Assembly (NCBI GenBank): GCA_933228675.1
Contig: OW121743.1
Coordinates: 20,041,651-20,105,650 of the forward strand
Direction: 5' to 3'
DNA: 64,000 nt
Source of the DNA: Stomorhina lunata
Taxonomy: Eukaryota; Arthropoda; Insecta; Diptera; Rhiniidae
Notes under the pieces: generated by a model
Databases searched by the model: none
What the model saw: the letters and a program-made list of their open reading frames with translations, nothing else
Told to the model about the DNA's origin: nothing
Part shown: positions 25,990-38,162 of the stretch, piece by piece
Numbering within the stretch: position 1 is the first letter of the stretch
Layout of the letters: each line of letters opens with the position of its first letter
Program-made: the position numbers and the translations under genes

Positions 25990-28281
25990 TACTTACTTAC
26001 TTAAATGGCCTATATTACAACCTGTTAAGGTCAAAGGCCGAGCATATTTTAGAATTCCATGCGCTTCGATCTTGTGCGCATATTCTCCTTGGTTAAATTT
26101 TCTCCTACTTGGTCTTTCCATCGAAGTTTCGGTCGTCCTCGTCTTCGAGTTCCCTCGGGATCATGTTCAAACACTTTTCTTGCTGGAGTACTTTCATCCA
26201 TTCGCACCACATGTCCCAGCCAACGCAAACGCTGCTGTTTAATGCGTTTTACTATGTCAATGTCAGCAAATAACTCATACAGCTCATGATTAAATCGATG
26301 CCGAAATTCATTGTTAATGCTGGTTGGACCATAGATTTTTCGTAGGATTTTCCTCTCAAAGACTCCAAGAACAGCTTCATCGGCTTGTGCAAGTGCCCAT
26401 GATTCAGCACCATATAATAACACTGGTAGTATAAGCGTTTTGTAGAGCGTAATTTTAGTTCTTGTTGAGAGGATTTTATTCCTAAGCTGCCTGCTTAGGC
26501 CGAAATAGCATCTGTTGGCAAGTATGATTCTTCTTTTAATTTCGATACTTATGTCATTATTTATATTTACTGCGTACCAAGGTAGACAAATTCTTTAACA
26601 ACCTCAAAGCTATAGTTGTCCACGGTTACGTGTTGTCCAATTCTAGTGGATTGCTTGCTAGTAGAGACCATTAGTTTTGTTTTGGATTCATTGACTACTA
26701 GACCCATTTTCATTGATTCCTTCTCAATACTGGAAAATGCGGCAGTCACCTCACGCAATGTTCGCCCCATAATATCAATGTCATCGGCAAAAGCCAGTAA
26801 CATGTGCTTTCTGCTAAAAATTGTGCCAGTTGTATTAACTGCAGCACCACGCAAGATTTTCTCTAACAAAATGTTAAAGAGATCACATGATAAACTGTCG
26901 CCTTGCCTAAAACCTCGCTTAGTTAAAAAGGGTTCTGAAAGGCTTTTACCTATTTTAACTGACAATGTTGTGTCAGTTAATGTTATCCTGCACAACCTTA
27001 TTAACTTCGTAGGAATGCCAAATTCTGACTTTGCTTTATACAGCTTTGTTCGTATTGGGCTGTCAAAGGCAGCTTTGTAGTCAACGAAGAGGTGGTAAGT
27101 GTCTATTTGCTTTTCTTGGGTCTTTTCCAGGATTTGACGCAGAGTAAAGATCTGGTCAGTGGTGGATTTACCTGGTCTAAAGCCACATTGGTAGGCCCCT
27201 ATTATTTCGTTCATCTTGGGTTTTAGCCTTTCACACAGGATGCTCGATAAAATTTTCTAGGCAATTGAGAGGAGACTTATGCCTCTATAGTTAGCGCATA
27301 CGGATTTATCACCTTTTTTGTGCACTGGACAAAGAACACTGAGGCTCCAATCGTCAGGCATACGTTCTTCTAGCCATATAGAATTCAGGAGTTGAAACAT
27401 GTACTTTATTAATTCATCACCTCCGGTCTTAAAAAGCTCTGCTGGTAATCCATCAGCACCCGCAGCTTTGTTATTTTTTTAGACGAGATATTGCAGCTCT
27501 TATCTCACTTATGTTGGGTGGTGGGCATATAATGCCGTCATCACTGATTTGTTCAGGCATGTCATGGTCACTTTCACTTGATACCAGCAATTTGCAGAAG
27601 TGCTCATTCCATAATTTCAAGACGCTCTCAGTATCCGTCACCAGGTTTCCTTGATTGTCCTTACATGAGAGAACACAATTGCTAAAACCTTCAGTTTGGT
27701 GTTTGATTTTTTGGTAAAATTTTCTCATCTCATTTCGGCTCTTATACATCTCAATTTCATCAAAAACGCGATTCTCTATTTCTTTCTTTTTCCTTCTGAA
27801 TATGCGTTTTTCTTCCCTCTTTTTTTCGCGGTATCTTTCCAAAGTTCCTCGCGTAACTACATTCTGTAGAGTTGCCATATAGGCTGCATTTTTTTCGTCT
27901 GTGGCATTACGGCATTCCTCATCATACCACGAGTTTTTAGGGCGAGGGGTTTGGAACCCTAGTGCCAATTTTGCAGCAGTTTTTAAAGCGTTGGCAATAT
28001 GTTGCCACTGCTCATTTATATTACTGGAACTCGGAGCATTTTCTCTGAGAAATTGAGTTGCTCTTTGCGAGAAGTCGATGGCAGTTTGCTGGGATTTTAG
28101 CTTCGCAACATTAAACTTTCTTTGCGCTTCCGATTTTATCTTCCGAGAGACACTCAAGCGTGTTCTTACCTTTGATGCGACTAGATAATGGTCGGAGTCC
28201 ATATTTGCTCCACGTATAGAACGCACATCCATCACACTTGATGCGTGTCTCGCATCAACTAAAATATGGTCAATCTGATTT
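25990..28281 (-). mobile_element. 5'-truncated LINE (APE endonuclease remnant + reverse transcriptase)
   Basis: Flanked by an exact 13-bp duplication. The 3' end on the minus strand is a short (aagt)n tail, seen on the plus strand as 'acttacttacttac'. The 5' end starts inside the last strands of an AP-type endonuclease ('QIDHILVDAR' and 'SDHYLV'), so roughly the first part of the element is missing. Clade uncertain: there is no RNase H after the RT and the tail is a microsatellite, so RTE or a relative is my guess. A short 3' fragment of a related copy lies at 43078. Confidence 0.9.
26049..28281 (-). pseudogene. LINE ORF2-like endonuclease/reverse transcriptase, frameshifted
   Basis: Minus strand. 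28281-27471 encodes the endonuclease end ('SDHYLVASK') and a basic linker ending in 'ISRLKK'. An A-run at about 27475 shifts the frame. It is followed by 'KAAGADGLPAELFK' and 'YRGISLLSIA', a TAG near 27258, then RT motifs: 'QCGFRPGKSTTDQIF', 'FVDYKAAFDS', 'TKRGFRQGDSLSCDLFN', the catalytic 'FADDIDIM' and 'SKTKLMVS'. A second frameshift near 26572 separates the last block: 'LLYGAESWALA', 'RLRWLGHVVRMD' and 'RRRGRPKLRW'. With two frameshifts and a stop it cannot make RT. The catalytic Asp pair itself is intact. Confidence 0.9.
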
Positions 28282-28294
28282 TTTGCTTGCTACT
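28282..28294 (+). repeat. Right target-site duplication of LINE-1a
   Basis: Exact copy of 25977-25989. Confidence 0.9.
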
Positions 28295-28469
28295 ACTGTA
28301 ATGAAACCTTTGGAGACAGTACGGCACCAAGTCAACTTTTAGCTGTAGCAAGAGAAATTGTAACCTTTCAAATCAATTGGACCAGACATGAATTCACCTG
28401 GCAAACTACAAACAGAGATTGTAAGCTATATATCAAATGTATCGGATTTACATATATTCTTATTTATTT
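28295..28469. other. Short unique stretch between two LINEs
   Basis: 175 bp with no feature recognised. Confidence 0.4.
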
Positions 28470-28483
28470 GTATAGTTCCTTAG

Positions 28484-29137
28484 GTTAGGTTAGGTTAGGC
28501 AGGATGCAGCCCATATGGTCCGCGTCACTTGGGTCCAGTGTAATTCCTGCAAATGGATAGAAGAGAAGTTAAACGTTTCTAAACTACCCCAAAAAATATA
28601 AGAGACTTATTTAGAGCCATCCTGTTGCACCAATGAAGGAGCAAATTTTGCGAATACTGAGGTCCGCGATCTCTGAAAGATCATGCAAAAAAGGGAAACT
28701 CAAGTGGATTTTCCTAATATCAGCAAGGGCTGGGCAATGGCAGAGGAAGTGAGTGACGGTTTCCTCTTCCTCTACGTTGTGGCAGCTTCTACAATAATCA
28801 TTACTATGAAGATTAAGTCTTCTAGCATGAGAACCTATCACCCAGTGTCCTGTGAGTACTGAGATGAGGGTGCGAAGTCTTTGGCGCGGAAGGCTAACCA
28901 AGATTGCAGAACGCTTACAGTCGTAAGTTGGTCATGTAAGTCTAGATATCGAACAGGTCAATTCTATGGACCACTTGGTCTGTGCGGACCTAAAAAGAAA
29001 CTGCTTAATGAGCAGTTTGCATGCAGAAAGCGGTAAACCTATGAATTGGTTAGTGTTCTCCTGACCAAGGAGATTACCACCTTTCGCTAGGTTGTCCGCA
29101 GTGATATTGCCTGGTACATTACTATGACTGTGTACCA
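28484..29137 (-). mobile_element. Severely 5'-truncated LINE (RNase H end of ORF2)
   Basis: Flanked by an exact 14-bp duplication, 'gtatagttccttag', at 28470-28483 and 29138-29151. On the minus strand it encodes the end of an RNase H domain ('HSNVPGNITADNLAKGG'), a TGA near 28935, then the C-terminal zinc-binding block of I/R1/jockey-type LINEs ('HARRLNLHSNDYCRSC' followed by 'HFLCHCPAL') at 28901-28611. The 3' tail is (cctaa)n, seen on the plus strand as 'ttaggttaggttagg'. Confidence 0.88.
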
Positions 29138-29151
29138 GTATAGTTCCTTAG

Positions 29152-31009
29152 AATTATCTATTTCTTCATTTGGATATCGATCGAAAAAAACACTTTTTTC
29201 AAATATTTCTTAACATTCTTTAAGGAGGTTCAATTTATTTTTTTTAAATCATTTGTTTTCATAACACGTACTCTTTGAAATCATCAATTTATATATTGAA
29301 AATTTCATTAAAGCTATTTTATTTAATTAAGTCGATAACTAAATATAAACGATGTTAGCCCAATAATAGATAAAAATAGCTATGAAGGCGTAGACAAAAC
29401 AACTTAAGTTCAAAACGTAAACAGCAGGTGTTTTAAAACACCAAAACGTGTCTTTCATAAAACCTACGCAAAAGAAGTTATTTTTGTGTCTATTTTGAAA
29501 TGAAATTTCCTTTAAAATGAATACAATTTGAAATAGACAAAAAGTGCTGCATAGTTAAAGGCTTTCACTTAATAATGTATGTGAATGTACTCGTACATTT
29601 TAACATACCCATACAAATGTAGTGTTATTTCGGTTTAAATAAGAGTTTTGATTGTATTCATTGTTATTTCAAATATAATGCTGCTGTTTTTCTTTCTAAA
29701 ATGAAAATATTTTTATGTTTAAATGGATTCACGTGCTGGAATAATAAAAGTTGAACAATAAGAAATTGCTTGTGGCTTTAAGGGGACAAACAAAAGGTCA
29801 TTAGAAAGTTGAAATTGAAGAATATATAATAGTAGAAGTGTGTTTTGAATTTATTTGTTATAAAAGTTTTTTAAAAAAATTAAAGCTCAATTGCTTTATA
29901 GAAACTAAACATTTTCAATTAAATTTAGTTCTAGCGGAAATATTGAAAAATTTTATTTATTAAAATTTTTTAAGCAAAATTGACTGATTCTTTTTTAGAA
30001 ATTTTCTTTTTACTTTTTATTCTTTCTTTTTTTCAAATTCATATTTTTGTATATTTTAAAATTTGTTTGGGTCTTTTTTATTTTTATAACAAACCATGAA
30101 ATTGATTAAATTAATTTTTTTTCTTGCCCAAAATTTATAAACCAGCTAACATTTGCGTCATGGCATTGATTTTTTTTCAAAACACTTCATTCTATTTTTA
30201 TTAGCTTTTTTTCTAAGCGTTTTCTGATAACAACCCTTAAAAAAAAGTTAAATTACTTTTAAAGTGTTTTCTTGATTTGAGTTTGTTGGAAATATAAAAA
30301 AAATTTAAATTTTATTATTAAAAGATAAGCCCAAAAATGCCTGGAGATATTGGGTTTAAGACTAGTGCCTACTGGTATGGAAATAATTTAGATAAATTAA
30401 ATATTTGTGTAGTAAAAAAGGAAATTTAATAAAATATAAAAATGAAAATTTAAGTTAAAATGGAAAATTTTAATAGCATTAAGGAAAATTTCTAAGCTTT
30501 TTAGTGTTTTTTGGGAATATTAGAAACTATAGAAAATATTTCCATTAAGAACTAGCCAAAAACTTAAGAATGTTAGAAGTTATGTAAATATTTCTGAAAT
30601 AATACTTTAATTAATATCAATCATACGTCATGGGGCCAACTTTAAATTTTTTTTGAATATTTCATGAACTGTAAAAGGTAAACTCCTCAAACTCAATAAA
30701 ACTAAAATTTAACTAAAGGTCGTACTTTATAAAGAAAATTATAAGGATGAAACCAGGGGAAACTTCAATCGTCTCCTACAAAAACTTTCCTTTTGGTAAA
30801 TATTCATATCAAAGTAAAGCAACTACTTTCATGGCTAATGAATCGAGTTAAGAAAAAATAGGGTAGGAGCGGTGCAGTGGAACATTTTCCCCCATATAAG
30901 TAAGATACTAATATATGTTTATCTTCAGAACTTTAATTATAAAAATTAAGTAATAAGTATAGGTTGACAGGAACTTGTTTTCGTCATTGGGAAAGAAACA
31001 TATAAAAAA
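29152..31009. other. AT-rich intron sequence; a family D scrap at its left
   Basis: 'ggatatcgatcgaaa' at about 29171 belongs to repeat family D. Otherwise there is no coding exon, RNA gene or clear repeat to 31009. Confidence 0.45.
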
Positions 31010-33070
31010 GTTGACCAAATCAAGACTTTTCTATAAAAGAGTTGACCAAAGAAAGACTTTTCTATAGAAAAGTTGACTAAAGGAAGACTTTTCTATAGAA
31101 AAGTTGACCAAAGGAAGACTTTTCTATAGAAAATTTGACCAAAGGAAGACTTTTCTATAGAAAAGTTGACCAAAGGAAGATTTTTATATAGAAAAGTTGA
31201 CCAAAGGAAGACTTTTCTATAGAAAAGTTGACCAAAGTAAGACTTTTCTATAGAAAAGTTGACCAAAGGAAGACTTTTCTATAGAAAAGTTGACCAAAGG
31301 AAGACTTTTCTATAGAAAAGTTGACCAAAGGAAGACTTTTCTATAGAAAAGTTGACCAAAGGAAGACTTTTCTATAGAAAAGTTGACCAAAGGAAGACTT
31401 TTCTATAGAAAAGTTGACCAAAGGAAGACTTTTCTATAGAAAAATTGAACAAAGGAAGACTTTTCTATAGAAAAGTTGAACAAAGAAGACTTTTCTACAG
31501 AAAAGTTGAACAAAGGAAGACTTTTCTACAGAAAAGTTGAACAAAGGAAGACTTTTCTATAGAAAAGTTGAACAAAGAAGACTTTTCTACAGAAAAGTTG
31601 AACAAAGGAAGACTTTTCTATAGAAAAGTTGACCAAAGGAAGACTTTTCTATAGAAAAGTTGACCAAAGGAAGACTTTTCTATAGAAAAGTTGACCAAAG
31701 GAAGACTTTTCTATAGAAAAGTTGACCAAAGGAAGACTTTTCTATAGAAAAGTTGACCAAAGGAAGACTTTTCTATAGAAAAGTTGACCAAAGGAAGACT
31801 TTTCTATAGAAAAGTTGACCAAAGGAAGACTTTTCTATAGAAAAGTTGACCAAAGGAAGACTTTTCTATAGAAAAGTTGACCAAAGGAAGACTTTTCTAT
31901 AGAAAAGTTGACCAAAGGAAGACTTTTCTATAGAAAAGTTGACCAAAGGAAGACTTTTCTACAGAAAAGTTGACCAAAGGAAGACTTTTCTATAGAAAAG
32001 TCGACCAAAGGAAGACTTTTCTATAGAAAAGTCGACCAAAGGAATACTTTTCTATAGAAAAGTCGACCAAAGGAAGACTTTTCTATAGAAAAGTCGACCA
32101 AAGGAAGACTTTTCTATAGAAAAGTCGACCAAAGGAAGATGTCGACCAAAGGAAGACTTTTCTATAGAAAAGTTGACCAAAGGAAGACTTTTCTATAGAA
32201 AAGTTGACCAAAGGAAGACTTTTCTATAGAAAAGTCGACCAAAGGAAGACTTTTCTATAGAAAAGTTGACCAAAGGAAGACTTTTCTATAGAAAAGTTGA
32301 CCAAAGGAAGACTTTTCTATAGAAAAGTTGACCAAAGGAAGACTTTTCTATAGAAAAGTTGACCAAAGGAAGACTTTTCTATAGAAAAGTTGACCAAAGG
32401 AAGACTTTTCTATAGAAAAGTTGACCAAAGGAAGACTTTTCTATAGAAAAGTTGACCAAAGGAAGACTTTTCTATAGAAAAGTTGACCAAAGGAAGACTT
32501 TTCTATAGAAAAGTTGACCAAAGGAAGACTTTTCTATAGAAAAGTTGACCAAAGGAAGACTTTTCTGTAGAAAAGTCGACCAAAGGAAGAAGTCGATCAA
32601 AGGAAGACTTTTCTATAGAAAAGTCGACCAAAGGAAGACTTTTCTATAGAAAAGTTGACCAAAGGAAGACTTTTCTATAGAAAAGTTGACCAAAGGAAGA
32701 CTTTTCTATAGAAAAGTTGACCAAAGGAAGACTTTTCTATAGAAAAGTTGACCAAAGGAAGACTTTTCTATAGAAAAGTTGACCAAAGGAAGACTTTTCT
32801 ATAGAAAAGTTGACCAAAGGAAGACTTTTCTATAGAAAAGTTGACCAAAGGAAGACTTTTCTATAGAAAAGTTGACCAAAGGAAGACTTTTCTATAGAAA
32901 AGTTGACCAAAGGAAGACTTTTCTATAGAAAAGTTGACCGAAGGAAGACTTTTCTATAGAAAAGTTGACCATAGGAAGACTTTTTTATAAAAAGTTGAAC
33001 AAAGGAAGACATTTCTATACTACCAAAGGAAGACTTTTCTATAGAAAAGTTGACCTAAGGAAGACTTTTA
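31010..33070 (+). repeat. 31-bp minisatellite, ~66 copies
   Basis: Nearly perfect tandem copies of a 31-bp unit containing 'gaccaaaggaagac' next to the 18-bp perfect palindrome 'acttttctatagaaaagt'. Local variants cluster: 'gttgaac' copies at 31440-31620, 'gtcgacc' copies at 31990-32260 and 32570-32630. Shortened units near 32140 and 32590 suggest unequal exchange. The edges at 31010 and 33000-33070 are more diverged. It lies wholly within the intron of isoform a. Confidence 0.98.
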
Positions 33071-33099
33071 TCTTCACTACACATTGGCCATGTAACATA

Positions 33100-33240
33100 T
33101 GTCTTATATAAATTTTTCCCCTTTAATACATATAAATCAGTGAATCAGTCCATCGGTTTACGTTCTTTTGGTATAGGAAAATTTCCTAATATAGGATATC
33201 ATTTGGTCGACTTCACCGGTTATACTTTCTTACTTGTTTG
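33100..33240 (-). mobile_element. Possible mini-me/HINE 5' end bordering the minisatellite
   Basis: On the minus strand 33239 starts 'aaacaagtaagaaagtata', the same opening as families M1 and M2. It is followed by 'aagtcgaccaaatg', which resembles the 'aagtcgaccaaagg' variant of the adjacent 31-bp unit. No 3' end of such an element was found on the other side. Confidence 0.4.
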
Positions 33241-33769
33241 TTCTTATTTGGTCTCTTTTGACCGGCTATAAAGACGTTTGTGTTTATTTTCTTTTTATTT
33301 AAAGCTTTTTTCATCTTTTCAATATAAACGTTTCCATTCCTCTTTACTGTTAATGTAAGAATGAAATTTCCGGATGTTTACCAACGGAAGCTCTAGTCCT
33401 GAGTCTACTAAGTAAATCGTCTTTTCCTGTTAACAGTACAAAAATCACTTAAAGTAAAGTTTCGTAAATTAATTGCTTTGGAAATGTTATAGAGCGAAGC
33501 AAGCAAAATAAAATAAAGGATAATGTAGAAATATCAAAAGGACTTTAAGATTATACTCTAGAGTTTAAGATGATTGAATTAGTTAGGAAAAATTTTAAAA
33601 AGTTAGAGATTTTATGAACTTATGAAAAGGAATTAGGAATTTATTAAAATCGTTTAAGGAAATTTAAAATTGTATTATATTTAGGAATTAAAATAAATTT
33701 TTTAATTTACTCATCACTGAGTTCTTTGACTTTGTTACACTTTTTGGTAGACTATTCATAGGGAAAGAG
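33241..33769. other. AT-rich intron sequence, no feature
   Basis: Nothing recognised. Confidence 0.4.
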
Positions 33770-36060
33770 TTTAAAGAGCTTTATTTAAAAAAAATCAGTT
33801 TATTTAAAAGAATTTTGCTGAACAAAAATTTTTGTTTGAACTTGTAGTTTAAAAGTTATGTATTTTTAAAATTTCTTTTAATAATTTTTACTAAGGGGCG
33901 TATGATTGATATTAATTAGTAGGTTATATTAGTAAATATATAATAACTCAGGGATTACTTTGACGATTTTAGAATTTTGGAACTCTAATTAAAGCTAAGT
34001 TGTTAGGCTTTTAGTTTAAGCTCTTAGTTTTTAAACTTTTCTACAAGAAACTGGAAAAATAACTTATTAAAAATAATATAATTTAAACAACGTTTAAGTT
34101 TATAAGGATTCTAAATTGTTTGGAGCCTTAATGCCACATCTACAGTGTCTAAAACTACAATTTCACTTTTGAAGGGCCTTTTGGCGCCTCACTTTTGTCA
34201 TTAATGACTCACACTTCGAGATGGTTTTCAATTTCATCCTATTGCTCAGTTCAGTTAATAGTTCCTTAAAGCTTTTCACAGAATGTTGTATTCTTTGGGT
34301 AACATGCCAAAAGACTACATTTTTAGAACAAAAAATACTATAGAAGGTATCATTATGTTGAAAAGAAAGAGAACTATGTTCTCTGTTGTTACCCCACCTT
34401 AAGGAAACATAGGGCATAAAATCTAGAAAACTCCTTTATTTATGATACATCTAATTTTTCGAACATACATTTTAATAAAATAGACTCATTTATTGCAGAA
34501 TTTTTTCTTGGTTTATTTAGCTTTTTGTGGACCCTAATTGATAAAGAACTCTATTCTAAAAAAATTGAGTTTATTTAAAACAATTTTGCCATATAAAACT
34601 TTTAAATCGGAGCTATAGTTTACAAGATATTTAGTTTTCAAATTCTTTCAATATTTTGTACTATGAGGCGTATGATTGATAATAATTAGGGAGTAATGTT
34701 GGAAAATTCTAAATAACTCAGGATTTTGTTTCATGATTTTGTAACTTTATAACTCATTTGAAAGCTAAGGTAACAGGCTATAAGCTTAAAAGCTTTAGGT
34801 TGGCATAAATGTTATATAAAATGGCTAAAAATTCATTAAAAATTTATTTTAAAAATATTTTTTTTCTAAATTGACTTTAAAAGGCGAATTTGGCTTATGT
34901 TTTGCCTTAAAACCAACATGGCACTTATGATAAAGGTCTTGGTAACCCATCTGCAACATATAATTTTCAATCTAATACTAAACAACAAATATATAATACT
35001 TGATCTTATAAGGAAACACTTTTTTCCTAAGTAAAAATTTCCAAACTATTGCTCTAAGTTTAGCAAGCGTTTTGCTGTCACAAATTTTGTAGGGGTTTAA
35101 TTTTATAAAATTTGAGTTTCTTTATTGCTATACAAAAGATTTAAATCAGGGCGTTAGTTAAGAAGATATTTCACTTCCAAATTTTCTTCAATATTCTTTA
35201 CTATGGGGCGTATGATTAATATTAATTTTGGTAATTTTTGGAAAATACCAAATAACTCAAGTTTTGTTTGGGGGATTTTTAAATTTTATAACTTAAACGA
35301 AAGCTAAAGTACTAAGATTTCAGCTTATACTCTTTAAGCCTTTACATTTTTCAACCAAATCGGCTAAAAAGTTTGCCAAAAATAATCTATAAAAAATATT
35401 TATTTTTATTATATAAATGCAAATTTGGATATGTTCAGTTTGAAAAAAACCATGGTACTTATGGTAAAAAGGGTCTTGGTATGCCTTCTGTATCAAGGAA
35501 CATAATATTAAGCAACAATTATTTAAGAATTAATATTTATAGGAAATGTTTTTAGCTAAGTTACAATTTCTCAACCATTTTTTTAAGTTTATCGAGCTTT
35601 TTATGATCTCAAATTGGGAAAGCACTTTTAGGGGCTCAATTTTATAAAAATTTAATTTATTGTGAATAAATTTGCCAAACAAATATTTTCAATCAGGACT
35701 ATAAGTTAGAAGATATTAAATTTTAAAATTTTCTTTAATATTTTGTACTACGAGGCGTATTATTAATATTAATTGGGGAGTAATGTAAGTAAATATTTGA
35801 TAACTCAAGAAGTACTTAGGCGATGTTAAAATTTTATAACTCAAATGTAACCTAAGAAAACAGAGTTTAGTTTTAACTCCTTAAGTCTTAAATTTGTTTT
35901 AACAAAATGGCTAAAAAAGCTTGTCAAAAATAGCCAATCAAAAAATATATTTATAAAAATTTACATAAAATAAGTCTGTATTTATCTTGGCATGTTTTTA
36001 GAGAAATATTATTACTTCTTAGGAAATTTAAAGCCTGTATTAGCTAAATAAGACTGCTAA
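33770..36060 (+). repeat. Diverged tandem family, 0.55-0.77 kb unit, about four copies
   Basis: 'ggggcgtatgattgat' or close variants occur at about 33895, 34665, 35206 and 35752. Each is preceded by 'aagatatt...tttaaaattt' and followed by 'aataactcagg', 'ttataactcaaa' and 'gctaa'. A further split copy lies at 41421-42830. No coding; the open frames at 34163 and 35373 are in repeat sequence. Confidence 0.7.
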
Positions 36061-36559
36061 GGCTTTGCTTTTCCTTGTCAATATATTCTGATGATGTCTT
36101 AATAAATTTAACATTTTACTGAAAATATTTTATCTCTATTAAATTGTAAATCAATCTAACTTTAACCAACCATCAAACAAAATTGATGTCTTAATTTTAA
36201 CCATCGAAGATTAAATACTCAATCATCGAAGAATGGAAAAGAAAACAGACAATTTTTCTTATAATAATTTTTCAATTTTATTCATGAAACTTTCATTTAT
36301 CTTTATGCTTTAAAAATAAATTTTTCAAAATGTTCACAACCAATCAACCAACGAACCATCATCTATCCAAAACATTCAACCAACCAACCAACCAACCATC
36401 CATCCATCAAACTGCAGTCGCCGTCGAAGATTATCACAATTTTTGGATCTATTGAATATACCAAGACTACATAGCTCTCGCAGCCGCAGCAGCAGCAGTA
36501 GTAGCAATAATTCTCAATAGCATTCGCCCCAAACACCACAGGCTGCTACAGCTGCTGTC
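36061..36559 (+). other. Upstream flank / possible 5' UTR of arrestin exon 1b
   Basis: Contains short (aacc)n at about 36380 and a CAG run (36484-36500) of the kind common in fly 5' UTRs. An in-frame TAG at 36518-36520 shows the reading frame does not extend upstream of the ATG at 36560. Candidate acceptors here ('caatag', 'ccacag') would enter in phase 0, which does not match exon 1a. This supports a separate first exon rather than an internal one. Confidence 0.4.
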
Positions 36560-36795
36560 ATGGAAGTTACAAATTCAAATGGTCAAATATGTCAAACAGA
36601 GCCAGCAAGAAAAAGTACCAGTTATGGTGTTGGCAGTAAAAATCCCTTAGGTCATGATGAGGGCAGCGGCAGTGGTTGGTTTGAGTCAGAACATCTGCAT
36701 CCTGGTTCTAGGAAATGTTCTTCGTGTCTGAGTTTTCGTAGTGAGATTTATTTGATGGATTTGGTTAATGGAGAAATGAATGATTTCAGTGAAAG
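36560..36795 (+). CDS. Arrestin-family gene, alternative first coding exon 1b
   Basis: 78 codons plus AG, ending at AAAG|GTACAG (donor at 36796, weaker than that of exon 1a). The ATG is the first after an in-frame TAG at 36518. The peptide has a Gly/Ser-rich middle ('GSGSGWFESE') and a small Cys cluster ('RKCSSCLSFR'), then 'MDLVNGEMNDFSE'. It has no signal peptide and matches no domain I know. The donor phase equals that of exon 1a, so joining to exon 2 restores the same Arg codon and the same downstream frame. The intron is 12.95 kb. Base composition is clearly higher in GC than the surrounding AT-rich DNA. It could instead belong to another transcript; RNA evidence would settle this. Confidence 0.6.
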
Positions 36796-37748
36796 GTACA
36801 GAATTACACTAAGAAAAAATAATGTTAAAATTATGGTAAAATTTTGAAATTTAAGGAATTTTAAATTTTCAAGAAAATGTCCTGAAGTTATTCTCTTGAG
36901 TTGTTATTAAATTTTTCCATTTTAGTATCCTTAAGGTTCATTTGGAAGTAACAGAATAATGTTATTGACTTATTTAAATGTCAAACCAACAGAGCGAAAT
37001 ACTTTAGGACAACTCAAAACACGTGTCCCTTATACTTAGAAATAAAATGAAATCAAAGATAATTAAAAAAGGGCTTAAGTGACAAAATTGCTAAAACTAA
37101 TTTGAAGTTTTAGAACAAAATTTTGAAGAAAATAACAAAAATTTACCAGAAAAAATTAAAAACAGAAAAATTTGTTACTTAATCGCTTTTGCTTTTTAAG
37201 GAACCCTAAATACAATTTAACAACAAAAACGGACTTAAGTCATAAGAAATGTACAAAACTGCCTAAGACTTGAAATGTGCCTACTACCTACTAAGAGAAA
37301 TTAAATTTGTTGATTTTCCTTTACCCAAGAAAACATTTTCCTCTTTTAAGCTTTTACACTAAGGGTAATAACTCACATTCTAAGCAAGCAACAACAAAAA
37401 ATACCAAAAAGATTTTAAGTAATTTTCCATCGAATTTAATTTTACCAAAAAAAAAAATTCAAGAATCAAACAGTTTAGATACACGCAAGTCTAAGGCTTG
37501 TTTCAAACTTGTACGAGAAATAATTATAGTCATTGACTACCTCAATTAATGGAAATGAGTTATGGTCATGTTCGCGTCTTGATACATAAGGAAAAAGACT
37601 ATAACTGGCAAAGGTAGACAGAAAAAGTACTCATTGAAATAAATCATAATTTTTACGAGTATATCAAAGGCAATTTTAAATTAATGGGTACAATAAAAGG
37701 CGTATTTTTCACCAAAAAAAAAAAAAAAATAAAATAAATAACATTGAA
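36796..37748 (+). other. Start of intron 1 (isoform b), no feature
   Basis: AT-rich. The 80-aa open frame at 37307-37549 lacks recognisable motifs. Confidence 0.45.
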
Positions 37749-38162
37749 ACAAGTAAGAGTGTTATATTCGGCTGTGCCGAATCTTATATACACACCATCA
37801 AGTTGTGTTAAATTCAGAAACAGGGTGCAGCTAATTCAAAATCTGGACCAAAACTAAAAAAATCGCTAAGCTAATTGGTATTGTTGGTAAAACCTTTGGA
37901 CTAAATTCGGTTGCAGTAGCTTTATAGTTCAACATTTAAAAATATTTTAATGGTTTCCCCAGTATTTACTTTGATCAAAATTCGGTCTCATAACCGGGTA
38001 TAGTTTTACATTAATAAGTTGTTAAATATTTTTCGTTGTGCTTAATATGAAGTTAGGCTAAACACGTTAATAGTAATACGGCAGGTCCATATATTTCGTT
38101 ATATAAAGTCTGGGCTAAACATTGATTGATGCCTATCTAATTTCATAGGTGCAATCTTAATA

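Noticed and set aside
26616..27080. 154-aa plus-strand open frame
   Set aside because: Shadow of the LINE reverse transcriptase on the opposite strand.
31010..33070. CRISPR-like regular repeat array
   Set aside because: Units are directly adjacent with no unique spacers, in a eukaryotic intron: a minisatellite.
36484..36500. CAG run as a coding poly-glutamine tract of exon 1b
   Set aside because: An in-frame TAG at 36518 separates it from the ATG at 36560; more likely 5' UTR.
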